Shown here: positions 53,104 through 63,039 of the stretch, one piece after another
How positions within the stretch are numbered: position 1 is the stretch's first letter
Layout: every line of letters begins with the position of its first letter
Assembly: GCA_023437225.1 (NCBI GenBank)
Contig: JAEZGS010000027.1
Location: 182,891-246,890, forward strand
Direction of reading: 5' to 3'
DNA: 64,000 bases
Source: Bacteroidota bacterium
GTDB lineage: Bacteria; Bacteroidota; Bacteroidia; Chitinophagales; Chitinophagaceae
Position numbers and translations under genes: made by a program
Notes under the pieces: model-generated
What the model saw: the letters and a program-made list of their open reading frames with translations, nothing else
What the model was told of the DNA's origin: nothing
Database searches by the model: none

Positions 53104-54561
53104 ATGAAATATGGTTTCCTTGCCCTGATAGCGGCTTTCTGGTGTGTATGCCTGGAAGCACAACCGATTGTTACGGATACTTCCGCCCGACCTTTTGTTG
53201 AGCTTGACACCAGCAGATTGATCGAAGTAAGTGCTACGGAGGCCCAGCCTGGAAATGAATCAAGTCCTTTTGAGATAGGCGAGATCTTCATCGAAGGAAA
53301 CAAGCGCACCCAAAAGCATATCATCTTACGCGAGCTGTTTTTTAAAACCGGTGACACAGTTAGTCTCTCCCGACTGGTTGAAGCGTTTGAAACATCGCGG
53401 CAGCAGCTGATGAATACCAAGCTCTTCAATGAGGTTGTTATATCACTCCGAAACTTTTATGGTCACATCGTTAATGTCAATATCGAAGTAAAAGAACGCT
53501 GGTATATCTTTCCGATCCCTTACCTAAAGCCAATTGACAGGAACCTGTCTGAGTGGGCAAAACAGGGATATTCAGCCGACCGGTTAAACTATGGTTTGAA
53601 ATTTACTCATTATAATTTCTCGGGAAGAAACGACAAGTTGCGACTGTGGCTTGTTACAGGTTATACCAAGCAGGTGCAGTTTCAATACGATCAGCCGTAT
53701 GCCGATAAATCGCTTAAGCACGGTTATAAAGTTGGTATCAACTATTCACATTTGAAAGAAGTAAATTATTCAACAACCCACAATCAACAGGTATTCAGCG
53801 ATTCTTTTTCCAGTAAGAAATTAAATGCATTTGTTGAGTATGACTATCGACCGGGCATTCGAACGTTTCATGCAGTTCGGCTGGGATATACACAACAGCA
53901 GGTGGATCCGAAGGTCATAGAACTAAATCCAAAGTATTTCAACAATTCAAGCAACGTTCTCCGATATCCTGAAATATCTTATTCGCTTGCACACTACAAC
54001 GTCGATTACATACCATATCCGCTATCGGGTTGGATGGGCGAAGTTGGATTGGTGCGCCGTGGTTTGAACGAGAAAACCGGTATGTGGCAACTGAATGGAA
54101 AACTTAATAAGAACTGGCAGCTTGCTAAGACAACGTTTTTCGCGGTGAATGTAAATGGTACTTTACGAGTGCCATTTGATCAACCTTATGTAAACAGCCA
54201 GATGTTTGGATACAACGATTTTTATCTACGAGGTCTTGAGAAATATGTTATTGACGGTGTTGCTGGCTTATTGGTAAGGAACACGATGCGTCAGCAGATA
54301 CTTAAGTTTTCAATACCTACTTTTATTAATTCAGGTACCCATAGCCGCATACCATTTAGTTTTTATGCGAAGACTTATGCTGATGTTGGGTATGCGCACA
54401 ATAAGAACTTCCGCGGAAATTCTCTTGTAAACAAAATGCTATATACCGGTGGGATAGGGATCGATATGGTTACATTTTATGATGTTGTCATTCGTGTTGA
54501 TTATAGCTTCAATCAATTAGGGCAAAACGGTTTATTTTTACACATCAAGAACGACTTTTAG
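53104..54561 (+). CDS. BamA/TamA-family outer-membrane protein with one POTRA domain
   Basis: A protein of about 485 residues. Signal peptide (about 1-20), one POTRA domain (IGEIFIEGNKRTQKHIILRE to EVKERWYIF), then a C-terminal beta-barrel with a terminal KNDF signature. It is shorter than the true BamA at 57380, which has five POTRAs. It may help insert or secrete specific outer-membrane proteins or lipids. Another ATG at 53092 is in frame. Located between the CBS gene and nadK. Confidence 0.84.
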   Translation: MKYGFLALIAAFWCVCLEAQPIVTDTSARPFVELDTSRLIEVSATEAQPGNESSPFEIGEIFIEGNKRTQKHIILRELFFKTGDTVSLSRLVEAFETSRQQLMNTKLFNEVVISLRNFYGHIVNVNIEVKERWYIFPIPYLKPIDRNLSEWAKQGYSADRLNYGLKFTHYNFSGRNDKLRLWLVTGYTKQVQFQYDQPYADKSLKHGYKVGINYSHLKEVNYSTTHNQQVFSDSFSSKKLNAFVEYDYRPGIRTFHAVRLGYTQQQVDPKVIELNPKYFNNSSNVLRYPEISYSLAHYNVDYIPYPLSGWMGEVGLVRRGLNEKTGMWQLNGKLNKNWQLAKTTFFAVNVNGTLRVPFDQPYVNSQMFGYNDFYLRGLEKYVIDGVAGLLVRNTMRQQILKFSIPTFINSGTHSRIPFSFYAKTYADVGYAHNKNFRGNSLVNKMLYTGGIGIDMVTFYDVVIRVDYSFNQLGQNGLFLHIKNDF

Positions 54562-54591
54562 CAGAAGCGACGGTTAACACAAATAAAGCGA

Positions 54592-55467
54592 ATGAAGGTA
54601 GCGATATACAGCAGGGTAACTGAAGAGCAACATGCGGATGTGCAACAATTGTTCGATGAGCTCGCCCGAACAGGAATCGAAATGAGCATATACAGGCCCT
54701 TCTATGATAACATTCGCTCCGGATTTCGATTTGATAAAGAAGTAAGTGTGTTTGACAGTGGCGATGATCTCGATGCTTCAATTGATTTTATGATCAGTCT
54801 TGGAGGAGATGGAACGTTGCTCGACACAGTTACATTAGTAACCGATAAGAACATCCCGGTACTTGGTATAAATTTTGGTAGACTCGGCTTCCTGGCGAGT
54901 ATAGGAAAAAAGGAATTGCATTCAGCAGTCGGTTCACTCGTGAATGGAACTTATGTGATTGATGATCGTGCGCTGATACACCTTGATGCCAACCAGCCGG
55001 TGTTCAATAACATACCCTTCGGGTTGAATGAATTTGCGATCCACAAAACGGATACTTCTCCGATGATCAAAATTCATACTTATCTTAACGGCGAATTTTT
55101 GAATACTTACTGGGCCGATGGGGTGATCGTGGCCACTCCCACAGGTTCAACAGGATATTCACTTAGTTGCAATGGTCCTTTGATGTTCCCTGATTCCTGC
55201 AGCTTTGTGATCACACCTGTAGCACCGCACAACCTCAATGTGCGGCCGGTTGTAGTTCCCGATAACAATATCATATCCTTTGAAGTTGAAAGCCGGTCCG
55301 ACCATATCATTTGTGCGTTGGATTCCAGAAAACAAATTGTAGACAAGAACATCCAGATGGCTGTCAGGCGCGAATCATTCGACATAAGCCTGGTTCGGTT
55401 GAACGAGAACAATTTCTTATCGACGCTCCGCGAGAAATTATATTGGGGTCTTGATACGAGAAATTAA
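54592..55467 (+). CDS. nadK: NAD kinase
   Basis: ATP- (or polyphosphate-) dependent phosphorylation of NAD to NADP. 291 residues. GGDGTLLDT and INFGRLGFLASI form the NAD-binding GGDG site; GLNEFAIHK and TPTGSTGYSLS are the other family blocks. Confidence 0.95.
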   Translation: MKVAIYSRVTEEQHADVQQLFDELARTGIEMSIYRPFYDNIRSGFRFDKEVSVFDSGDDLDASIDFMISLGGDGTLLDTVTLVTDKNIPVLGINFGRLGFLASIGKKELHSAVGSLVNGTYVIDDRALIHLDANQPVFNNIPFGLNEFAIHKTDTSPMIKIHTYLNGEFLNTYWADGVIVATPTGSTGYSLSCNGPLMFPDSCSFVITPVAPHNLNVRPVVVPDNNIISFEVESRSDHIICALDSRKQIVDKNIQMAVRRESFDISLVRLNENNFLSTLREKLYWGLDTRN

Positions 55468-55531
55468 CAGGCGTTGAACAAGAATTAAACACGAATATCG
55501 TTCTGACACTATCCATTAACCATTTAGTTGT

Positions 55532-56389
55532 ATGAAGCGACTTATTTTGTCCGTATTGATCGCCGGATCCCTTTTATCATTTACACAGGCAAATGCGCAA
55601 TACGAAAGTGTTGTAATGGAAGGCGAACTGGGGATTTCCCTTGGAGCTGGCCATTATTTCGGCGATTTGAATACGAAAGCAAGACTGAACCGGCCAAAAA
55701 TTGCAGCGGGAGTTTTCTTTCGCAAGCAATTTGGGAATTACATCGGCTTACGGGTTAGCGGACATTATGCACGATTGGGTTATTCCGATATTTACAATAC
55801 GCACAACGAATATCAGAAAAGAAGAAACCTTAGCTTCAATACCAACATCTTTGAACTTGCCCTGCATGGCGACTTTAATTTTTTCAGGTTTATTCCCGGT
55901 GACCCCGACCATCGATTCACTCCTTACGCTACCATCGGTGTAGGCATTTTCAGCTACGACCCGTTTGCATACCTTGACAGTATGAAAGTATTCCTCAGGC
56001 CACTTGGCACCGAAGGTCAGGGCAATCCAGCGTATCCCGACAGGAAGCCTTATAGTACGATGGGTATTAGTTTTCCAATCGGTGTAGGTGTGAAATACGC
56101 TCTGAATGATCGCATGAACATTGGCTTTGAGATAGGGTACCGGTTTACGAATACTGATTATATGGACGATGTCAGTAAAACTTTTATTGGAGCTGATAAA
56201 TTCCCCCGCCAACCTGATGGAACCCCGTCCATCGCGATGCTGATGCAGGACCGGTCATATGAAACCGGCGAGATCATTGGACTCGAAGGCCGCCAGCGCG
56301 GGTTTGAAAATCAGAAAGACCATTTTGTGATCGCAGAATTTACCCTTTCGTTCAACCTCACTTCCTATCGCTGCCCAACGGCGAATTGA
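55532..56389 (+). CDS. DUF6089 outer-membrane beta-barrel protein
   Basis: 285 residues: signal peptide (about 1-23, ANAQ), then a beta-barrel of the DUF6089 family (GISLGAGHYFGDLN, VSGHYARLGYSDI, MGISFPIGVGVKYAL). In Bacteroidota it is regularly found between nadK and uppS. Outer-membrane location; function unknown. Confidence 0.88.
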   Translation: MKRLILSVLIAGSLLSFTQANAQYESVVMEGELGISLGAGHYFGDLNTKARLNRPKIAAGVFFRKQFGNYIGLRVSGHYARLGYSDIYNTHNEYQKRRNLSFNTNIFELALHGDFNFFRFIPGDPDHRFTPYATIGVGIFSYDPFAYLDSMKVFLRPLGTEGQGNPAYPDRKPYSTMGISFPIGVGVKYALNDRMNIGFEIGYRFTNTDYMDDVSKTFIGADKFPRQPDGTPSIAMLMQDRSYETGEIIGLEGRQRGFENQKDHFVIAEFTLSFNLTSYRCPTAN

Positions 56390-56393
56390 TTAC

Positions 56394-56416
56394 GGGAAGC
56401 GGAAAGCGGAAAGCGG
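56394..56416. repeat. 7-bp repeat array (GGGAAGC-GGAAAGC-GGAAAGC)
   Basis: Three 7-bp units after the DUF6089 stop codon, identical in sequence to units at 3933-4026 (reverse complement) and 63971-64000. Just downstream (56434-56449) two 8-bp units GCATATTA and GCACATTG recall the array at 28322. Confidence 0.85.
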
Positions 56417-56478
56417 TTTCGCATTTTGCATTAGCATATTAGCACATTGAAATACTGCATCCGCATTGCGTAAAATAC

Positions 56479-56486
56479 TACCTTTG
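56479..56486 (+). promoter_or_regulatory. Possible -7 box of uppS
   Basis: TACCTTTG matches TANNTTTG and ends 19 bp before the uppS ATG, giving a short 5' leader. No clear -33 element at standard spacing. Confidence 0.45.
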
Positions 56487-56505
56487 TGCCCCAGAAAAAA
56501 GCATC

Positions 56506-57282
56506 ATGCAAAGCCTCAAGGAACAAATTGACTTAAATCGCCTGCCACGGCATATCGCCATCATTATGGATGGGAATGGGCGGTGGGCCAAGGAAAAGGG
56601 GCAGGACAGGCTATTTGGGCATTTCCATGGGGTGGAGAGTGTGCGCGAGATCGTTGAGGGTTGTGCGGAACTGGGTGTTGAATACCTGACATTATATGCT
56701 TTTTCAACAGAGAACTGGGAAAGGCCGAAGTATGAGGTTACCGGCCTGATGGAATTGCTTGTTGAAACGATTCGTAAGGAAACAGAAACCCTGAATCGCA
56801 ATAACATTCGAATGCATGTTATCGGCGATATCAACATGCTTCCGGAAGATGCACGTCGGGAACTGGATGAATCGCTGGAGCTCACAAGTCAAAACAGCGG
56901 CTTGAATCTCATCATGGCGCTTAGCTACAGCAGTCGCTGGGAATTGGTGGAAGCGGTAAAAAAGATCGCGTCAGATGTAAAGAACGGCGCCCTGGAGCCT
57001 GAGCTGATCAACCAGGATACGCTGCAACATTATCTTTGCACGAGTGCATTCCCGGACCCGGAACTCATGATAAGAACAAGCGGCGAGTACAGAATAAGCA
57101 ACTTTCTTCTTTATCAACTGGCATATGCAGAACTGTATTTTACGGATGTCCGCTGGCCCGATTTCAGAAAGCCGAATTTATACGAGGCCATCCTTGATTT
57201 CCAAAAAAGGGAACGTCGTTTCGGTAAAACCAGCGAGCAGCTGAACACCGATAATCCAGTCAATCCCAACGTTATTATTTAA
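56506..57282 (+). CDS. uppS: Isoprenyl transferase (undecaprenyl diphosphate synthase)
   Basis: Cis-prenyltransferase making the lipid carrier for peptidoglycan and other polymers. 258 residues. Catalytic Asp in AIIMDGNGRWA; GHFHGVESVREI; SGEYRISNFLLYQLAYAE; and RRFGKTSEQL near the C-terminus. Confidence 0.96.
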   Translation: MQSLKEQIDLNRLPRHIAIIMDGNGRWAKEKGQDRLFGHFHGVESVREIVEGCAELGVEYLTLYAFSTENWERPKYEVTGLMELLVETIRKETETLNRNNIRMHVIGDINMLPEDARRELDESLELTSQNSGLNLIMALSYSSRWELVEAVKKIASDVKNGALEPELINQDTLQHYLCTSAFPDPELMIRTSGEYRISNFLLYQLAYAELYFTDVRWPDFRKPNLYEAILDFQKRERRFGKTSEQLNTDNPVNPNVII

Positions 57283-57379
57283 CCTATCACACGTGCTGAG
57301 CATAACCACTTTGGACGGTTCCTTTAACAAATAGTTATCCTTAAATCGCTTTAATTTGCCCAACATTAAAAAACCCGGA

Positions 57380-60109
57380 ATGCAGTTGAAGTTTCTACCA
57401 GCTATCTCTTTGCTGGTTTGTTCTTTTTTATTTTCAACAGGTGTCATTGCACAGGATAAAACGGATACATTACCAGATTCAATTGATCCCGAGCTTATCG
57501 AGCTATCTCAGTCAAGAACTCCCCTCGAATACACACTAGGTTCCATAAAAATTACAGGCACAAAATATCTCGACGAACAATTACTGCTCTCTATTTCCGG
57601 TCTAAGCGTTGGCGATAAAATTACTTATCCCGGTGGTGATGAATTAAGCAAGGCCATCTCCAATTTGTGGAAACAAAATCTTTTCGCAAACATCGCCATC
57701 TACTTCGTTAGAAAAGAAGGTGACGCGTTGCACATTGAGATCAATGTTACCGAAAGACCCCGTCTGTCAAAATATTTTTTGCGTGGTATCCGTAAAGCAG
57801 ACATCGACGACCTGGAAGGCAAAGTAGGATTGGTTCCTGGCCGGGTGGTTACTGAGAACGTGAAAAGAAACGCTGTTGAAGCAATTCAAAAATATTATAC
57901 CGAAAAAGGTTTTGCAAGTGCCACTGTGGACATAGTGGAAACAGCAGAGCCTTCACTTTCAAACTCCGTAAATCTTACTTTCAATATCGAAAAAGGCAAG
58001 AAGGTAAGGATCAACGAAATTAACTTCTACGGCAACGAACAGGTTACAGATCTAAAGCTTAAAAAGCAGATGAAAGGCACAAAGGAAATGACGCGCATTA
58101 CTTTGTTTCCTTCAATAGCACAAGGGCCTTACGGTACGAACTTTCCGATGCCTTTCAACGAATATTGGAAAGAAGCAGGTCCATTGTCTTTCACCAAAAC
58201 CCGCGACTTCCTTGACCCTTACTTGCGCATCAAGTTGTTCAGTTCTGCCAAGTTCAATGCAACTAAGTATACGGAAGATAAAGACAAGGTGCTTGATTAT
58301 TACAACTCGATCGGTTTCCGTGATGCGATCATTGCTGCAGATACCCAATATTATAACCAACGCGGTAATATGAATGTGGACCTCAAAGTTGAAGAAGGTC
58401 ACAGATATTATTTCGGCGACATTACCTGGAGAGGTAATACGAAATATTCGGATTCCCTACTCAATGTGATCCTTGGTATTCAGAAAGGAGATATTTACAA
58501 TCTTCAAACTCTTAACCGCAAGCTCGGTAAAGAAATGACGCAGGAAGGCGGTGATATCAGTGGATTGTACCAGGATGACGGATATCTTTTCTTTAGAATA
58601 GATCCGGTTGAAACCGCAGTATATAACGATACGATCGATTTTGAAATTCGTATTGTGGAAGGGCCGCAAGCTACGATCAAGAACATTACGATTTCGGGTA
58701 ATGAGAAAACTAAGGAGCACGTAATCCGCCGTGAGATCCGTACACTGCCTGGTGAGAAATTTAGTCGCAGTGACCTGATCCGTTCCAACCGCGAAATTGC
58801 GCAGCTTGGTTTCTTCAACCAGGAAAAGATCGGGATCAACCCGGTTCCCAATCCTGAAGATGGAACCGTAGACATTCACTATACCGTGGAAGAAAGATCT
58901 TCAGACCAGTTGGAATTATCCGCAGGCTGGGGTGGCGGTATCGGTCTGACCGGAACGCTCGGTGTATCGTTCAACAACTTCTCGATCAATAACATTTTCA
59001 ACAAAGCCTCGTGGGATCCTTTGCCAACTGGCGATGGGCAGAAACTGAGTATTCGTGTGCAGTCGAATGGCCGCGCATATCAATCGTATAATTTTTCGTT
59101 TACTGAACCCTGGCTTGGCGGTAAGAAGAGAAACTCACTTACTGTAAGTATGTACAAGAGTGTATTCCGTACCGGTGGTATAGACAGAAGCGGGCAATAC
59201 TACTTTAGCGATACGAACAGGCTGAAAAACTTTGGTGCAACGATCGCGCTGGGTAAACAATTGAAATGGCCTGATGACTTTTTCACCCTGGTTTATTCTT
59301 TGAATTTTACCCAGTATAAACTGATAAATTACCGACTGTTCACGAGTGATTTCTCAAATGGTGTTTCAAATAACTTCAACGTTAAGATCGCCCTGAGCAG
59401 AAGTTCTGCTGGTCCAAACCCGATGTTCCCAACCAGCGGATCCAACTTCCTGTTAAGCGGACAGTTTACGCCGCCTTATTCTCTTTTCAACAAAGAGCGG
59501 AGCAACCAACAAAACTATGAACGTCCTGAATACCATAAATGGAGATTCAATGCTGAGTGGTTTATTCCTATTGGACGTCCGATGGGTGCTGATAAGGACA
59601 AACAGTTTGTTCTGAGAGCCGCAGCAAAGTATGGATTTATGGGGCGTTATAATAAAGACCTTGATTTCTCACCATTCGAAAGATTTCAGGTAGGTGATGC
59701 TGGTTTGGCAAATGGTAACTACATCCTCGGATACGATATCATTGCTCATCGCGGTTACCCGGTATATGAGAATTCAGATCCAAAGATCAACCCCGATCAA
59801 CAGAACGCCCAGCAGTTTTTTACCATGTTCAATAAGTACACGCTGGAGTTAAGGTTTCCATTTACAACCAATCCCAACAGCACCATTTATGGTACTGCGT
59901 GGTTCGAGGCTGCAAATGGATGGTATAATTATAAAGAGTACAATCCGTTCCGTTTAAGACGCAGCGCCGGTTTGGGAGCAAGGTTCTTCCTGCCGATGTT
60001 CGGTTTGCTTGGATTTGATTACGGTGTAGGTTTCGACCGACTCACCAACGGAGGAAGGCTGAAGGATGCATCACGCTTTACCTTTATGTTAGGATACGAA
60101 CCCGAATAA
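57380..60109 (+). CDS. bamA: Outer membrane protein assembly factor BamA
   Basis: Central beta-barrel assembly machinery protein, about 909 residues. The ATG at 57380 gives a signal peptide ending VIAQ; the TTG at 57356 only adds residues before it. Five POTRA repeats are visible (for example GSIKITGTKYLDEQLLLSIS, KKVRINEINFYGNEQVT, HRYYFGDITWRGNTKYSD, TIKNITISGNEKTKEHVI), then a barrel with SRSSAGPNPMFPTSGSNF. Followed at once by two Skp-like genes. Confidence 0.96.
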   Translation: MQLKFLPAISLLVCSFLFSTGVIAQDKTDTLPDSIDPELIELSQSRTPLEYTLGSIKITGTKYLDEQLLLSISGLSVGDKITYPGGDELSKAISNLWKQNLFANIAIYFVRKEGDALHIEINVTERPRLSKYFLRGIRKADIDDLEGKVGLVPGRVVTENVKRNAVEAIQKYYTEKGFASATVDIVETAEPSLSNSVNLTFNIEKGKKVRINEINFYGNEQVTDLKLKKQMKGTKEMTRITLFPSIAQGPYGTNFPMPFNEYWKEAGPLSFTKTRDFLDPYLRIKLFSSAKFNATKYTEDKDKVLDYYNSIGFRDAIIAADTQYYNQRGNMNVDLKVEEGHRYYFGDITWRGNTKYSDSLLNVILGIQKGDIYNLQTLNRKLGKEMTQEGGDISGLYQDDGYLFFRIDPVETAVYNDTIDFEIRIVEGPQATIKNITISGNEKTKEHVIRREIRTLPGEKFSRSDLIRSNREIAQLGFFNQEKIGINPVPNPEDGTVDIHYTVEERSSDQLELSAGWGGGIGLTGTLGVSFNNFSINNIFNKASWDPLPTGDGQKLSIRVQSNGRAYQSYNFSFTEPWLGGKKRNSLTVSMYKSVFRTGGIDRSGQYYFSDTNRLKNFGATIALGKQLKWPDDFFTLVYSLNFTQYKLINYRLFTSDFSNGVSNNFNVKIALSRSSAGPNPMFPTSGSNFLLSGQFTPPYSLFNKERSNQQNYERPEYHKWRFNAEWFIPIGRPMGADKDKQFVLRAAAKYGFMGRYNKDLDFSPFERFQVGDAGLANGNYILGYDIIAHRGYPVYENSDPKINPDQQNAQQFFTMFNKYTLELRFPFTTNPNSTIYGTAWFEAANGWYNYKEYNPFRLRRSAGLGARFFLPMFGLLGFDYGVGFDRLTNGGRLKDASRFTFMLGYEPE

Positions 60110-60124
60110 TAAAAAACTTTTGAT

Positions 60125-60637
60125 ATGAAAAAGCTTGTATTATCCTTATTAGTGTTGATCGCTGTTGGCTTCAATGTTTCTGCCCAGCGTTACGCAGTGG
60201 TAGATACCAAATACATTCTTGATAGAATCCCCGATTATAAAGAGGCTCAACAAAAGCTTGATCAGGTCAGTGCGCAATGGCAAAAGGAGATCGACGATAA
60301 GCAGGCGGTTCTCGACAAAATGTACAGGGAGTTTGAAGCCGAGCAGGTGTTATTAAGTGATGAACTTAAGAAGAAAAGAGAAGACGAATTGTTCGTTCGC
60401 GAGAAAGAAGTAAGAGATCTTCAACGAAAAAGATTTGGGTTTGAAGGCGATCTTTTCAAGAGAAGGCAGGAACTCGTAAAGCCCATACAGGACAAGGTTT
60501 ACAACGCTATACAGAAGATTGCTGTGAATCGCCAATACGATTTTATTTTGGACAAAAGTGAGGGAATAACTATTATATTTGCCGACCCCAAATTGGATCG
60601 TAGTGAAGACGTCCTCAGGGAATTAGGTGTTAAATAA
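60125..60637 (+). CDS. OmpH/Skp family periplasmic chaperone (first copy)
   Basis: 170 residues: signal peptide (about 1-20, SAQ), coiled-coil arms (AQQKLDQVSAQWQKEIDDKQ ... KREDELFVREKEVRDLQRK), and the Skp-type barrel ends (VDTKYILDRIPDY, FILDKSEGITI). Escorts outer-membrane proteins to the BamA machine encoded next door. Lacks the basic tips I would expect for LPS binding, but this is not decisive. Confidence 0.93.
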   Translation: MKKLVLSLLVLIAVGFNVSAQRYAVVDTKYILDRIPDYKEAQQKLDQVSAQWQKEIDDKQAVLDKMYREFEAEQVLLSDELKKKREDELFVREKEVRDLQRKRFGFEGDLFKRRQELVKPIQDKVYNAIQKIAVNRQYDFILDKSEGITIIFADPKLDRSEDVLRELGVK

Positions 60638-60744
60638 AATAGAAAGCAATTCCTGGAAACAACGTTAGTAATATAAATTTCAACTTAAAAGTACATTTCA
60701 CGGTGATTAAGAAACCCGTGGCTCTAAACAAAAAACAAACAGTA

Positions 60745-61302
60745 ATGAAAAAGATTTTCTTGGGTCTGGCAGTAATTGTATCTCTGCTTGCTTCCAGCCA
60801 GGTGAACGCTCAAAACAAACTGGGCTATATCAGCACGGACGAATTGATCAGCGTAATGCCGGAAACTCAGAAGGCCGATTCAAACCTTCAACAATTCAGA
60901 ACAGCATTGATCCAGAACTACCAGGACAAGCAAGAAACTCTTGAAGCTGCGATCAACAAATTCAACAAGGATTCTGCCACCATGAGCTCCGCAGTTAAAG
61001 ATGTGAAGAGAGGTGAGCTACAGAAGATGCTTCAGGATATTTCTTCTGAGGAACAAAGAATTCAACAACAACTTCAGCAAAGACAGCAGGAATTGATCAC
61101 ACCGATCAATCGTAAAGCATTCGATGCGATACAGGCTGTTGCTAAAGAAAACGGATACGCTTACATTTTCGAGAAAGGAGCATTGCTTGTGGCACCTCCT
61201 GCTGAAGATGTGCTTCCACTGGTAGCAAAGAAACTGAACATTAAGTTGCCTGCGGCAAATCAGCCTAACACTGGTGCACCGAAGCCTGCGGGAAAACAAT
61301 AA
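60745..61302 (+). CDS. OmpH/Skp family periplasmic chaperone (second copy)
   Basis: About 185 residues from the ATG at 60745; signal peptide ending VNAQ. Coiled-coil Skp fold (LGYISTDELISVMPETQKAD, EQRIQQQLQQRQQELITP, AYIFEKGALLVAPP). The C-terminal tail after residue 170 is Pro/Asn/Lys-rich. It follows the first Skp-like gene by 107 bp; the two are paralogues, so the function may be partly redundant. Confidence 0.92.
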   Translation: MKKIFLGLAVIVSLLASSQVNAQNKLGYISTDELISVMPETQKADSNLQQFRTALIQNYQDKQETLEAAINKFNKDSATMSSAVKDVKRGELQKMLQDISSEEQRIQQQLQQRQQELITPINRKAFDAIQAVAKENGYAYIFEKGALLVAPPAEDVLPLVAKKLNIKLPAANQPNTGAPKPAGKQ

Positions 61303-61351
61303 CACGGGAGTTTTGTAACCGGTAGTCGGTAATCCGAAATCGGTTTTATAT

Positions 61352-61383
61352 AAAAGGGAGTCATAACTGGCTCCCTTTTTTTG
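61352..61383 (+). terminator. Rho-independent terminator after the Skp-like pair
   Basis: Stem AAAAGGGAG / CTCCCTTTT with a 10-nt loop and seven T or more. Ends about 10 bp before murI. Confidence 0.85.
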
Positions 61384-61400
61384 TTGTTACTTTGCTTTCA

Positions 61401-62231
61401 ATGAACGGAATGGAATCACCGATTGGAATTTTTGACTCCGGCTATGGAGGCTTAACGGTAATGAAAGAGATCGTCAAGGTATTGCCACAGTACGATTATA
61501 TCTATCTCGGTGATAACGCACGGGCTCCATATGGAACGAGATCTTTCGATACTGTTCATCGCTATACCTGGGAGGCCGTTCAATGGTTCTTCAGGAAGGG
61601 GTGCCAGTTGGTAATACTGGCCTGCAACACTGCTTCGGCCAAGGCTCTTCGTACCATTCAGCAGCAGGATCTGAAAAATGAATTTGCTGATAAGAAGGTT
61701 TTGGGAGTCATCAGACCTACCGCGGAGGTCATCGGCAATTATTCTCACTCCGGGCATGTGGGAGTGCTGGCCACAAAGGGAACGGTAGACTCTCAGTCCT
61801 ATGTACTGGAAATGGGTAAGTTCTTTCCAAATCTTATGGTGAGCCAGGAGGCCTGCCCGATCTGGGTTCCGCTGGTTGAATACAACCAGGTTGACACACC
61901 GGGAACTAGCTATTTTGTAAAAATGCACATCGACAACCTCATCGCCAAAGACGCTTCAATTGATACCATCCTCCTGGCATGTACTCACTACCCCATCCTT
62001 TTAGACAGTATACAGCAGGCTGTGCCTGAAGGAACGCAGGTTATATCCCAGGGCGGGATCGTGGCGGTGTCCCTCGACGATTACCTTAAAAGGCACCCGG
62101 AGATCGATGAAAAATGTAGCAGGGGCGGTAGCCGGCAATTTTTTACAACCGACTCCCCGATCGAGTTCAATGAAAAGGCGAAACTTTTTTATGGCGAACC
62201 CGTAGCCTCCCAACAGGCTCAGCTGAACTAA
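61401..62231 (+). CDS. murI: Glutamate racemase
   Basis: Supplies D-glutamate for peptidoglycan. About 277 residues. Catalytic Cys pair in LACNTASAKA and LLACTHYPIL; FDSGYGGLTVMKE and YLGDNARAPYG at the N-terminus. The start is ATG 61401 (or 61410); a TTG at 61392 is also in frame. A TTACTTTG just upstream resembles a -7 box with one base missing. Confidence 0.95.
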   Translation: MNGMESPIGIFDSGYGGLTVMKEIVKVLPQYDYIYLGDNARAPYGTRSFDTVHRYTWEAVQWFFRKGCQLVILACNTASAKALRTIQQQDLKNEFADKKVLGVIRPTAEVIGNYSHSGHVGVLATKGTVDSQSYVLEMGKFFPNLMVSQEACPIWVPLVEYNQVDTPGTSYFVKMHIDNLIAKDASIDTILLACTHYPILLDSIQQAVPEGTQVISQGGIVAVSLDDYLKRHPEIDEKCSRGGSRQFFTTDSPIEFNEKAKLFYGEPVASQQAQLN

Positions 62232-62400
62232 TCAGCATTTGATTTTCAATAGGTTTTGCGCGGTGGGATCAGAGAAGCCTCGAGGCGATCAGCAAAATGG
62301 ACTAATTCCGATAAAAAAAACCATGTAGCGTTGACAAAATTCTTCAGGTTGAGGAAGAAAGGGCACGTTATTTGAAACAGAGGGGAAAATTTTGATCAAT

Positions 62401-62886
62401 ATGAGAATGATTAACCTTTCTGCTTTTGTAGCGCTGGTTTTGGCTCTGACTTCCTGTAATAAGGAGTTAGGTTTGGAAAATGCTGCGAAAGAGACGACCC
62501 CGGCCGCAACCCCGGCTTCCAATTCCTACAATCTCAAGCTGAACGGGAACTCTGTTTCCAGTGCTGTTGAAGCGGTGATCGCTCCGGGTAGCGAACAACT
62601 CGTTATTAATGCTATTGGTAGTTCAGATGAGAAGGTGAGTATTATCCTTCCAGCAGGCATCAAACCTGGAACTTACGATCTGCAGTTTCTTGGTGATTAC
62701 ATGGCAACTCTTGAAAAAGGTGAAGAATCCAGCCTGGTTTCTGAATCTGGAAAGGTTACCATAGTTGAGAGAAATGATGTTACCGGCAAGGTTTCCGGAA
62801 CTTTTGCCTTCAATGCCGCAAGTGTTGATGGTGCTGATAAAGCGACCATCACTGATGGAAATTTTTCTGTGGTTGTAGCAAAGTAA
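62401..62886 (+). CDS. Putative lipoprotein of unknown function
   Basis: About 161 residues. Lipobox LTSCN gives a lipidated Cys (residue about 18). The mature part is a beta-rich domain (VSIILPAGIKPGTYDLQF, GKVTIVERNDVTGKVSGTFAF) of the kind found in Bacteroidota outer-membrane lipoproteins such as DUF6252. No named family can be asserted. Confidence 0.75.
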   Translation: MRMINLSAFVALVLALTSCNKELGLENAAKETTPAATPASNSYNLKLNGNSVSSAVEAVIAPGSEQLVINAIGSSDEKVSIILPAGIKPGTYDLQFLGDYMATLEKGEESSLVSESGKVTIVERNDVTGKVSGTFAFNAASVDGADKATITDGNFSVVVAK

Positions 62887-62901
62887 TTTTTTCGAAAAAT
62901 A

Positions 62902-62932
62902 TTGGTGAGCGCCCACAATTGCTATACCTTTG
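62902..62932 (+). promoter_or_regulatory. Promoter of rpmH (Bacteroidota type)
   Basis: TTG at 62902-62904, a 20-bp spacer, and TACCTTTG at 62925-62932 match the Bacteroidota housekeeping consensus. The predicted start is about 100 nt before rpmH. Confidence 0.7.
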
Positions 62933-63039
62933 CCGTCCCTTTCACGACACTTACAGGGATGGTGCCTGTAGTGATTTGAAAATTCGCCTGTTTCTCCACA
63001 GGTATTCAAACAAGGGTTAGTAACTAAAAAAGGTAAACA

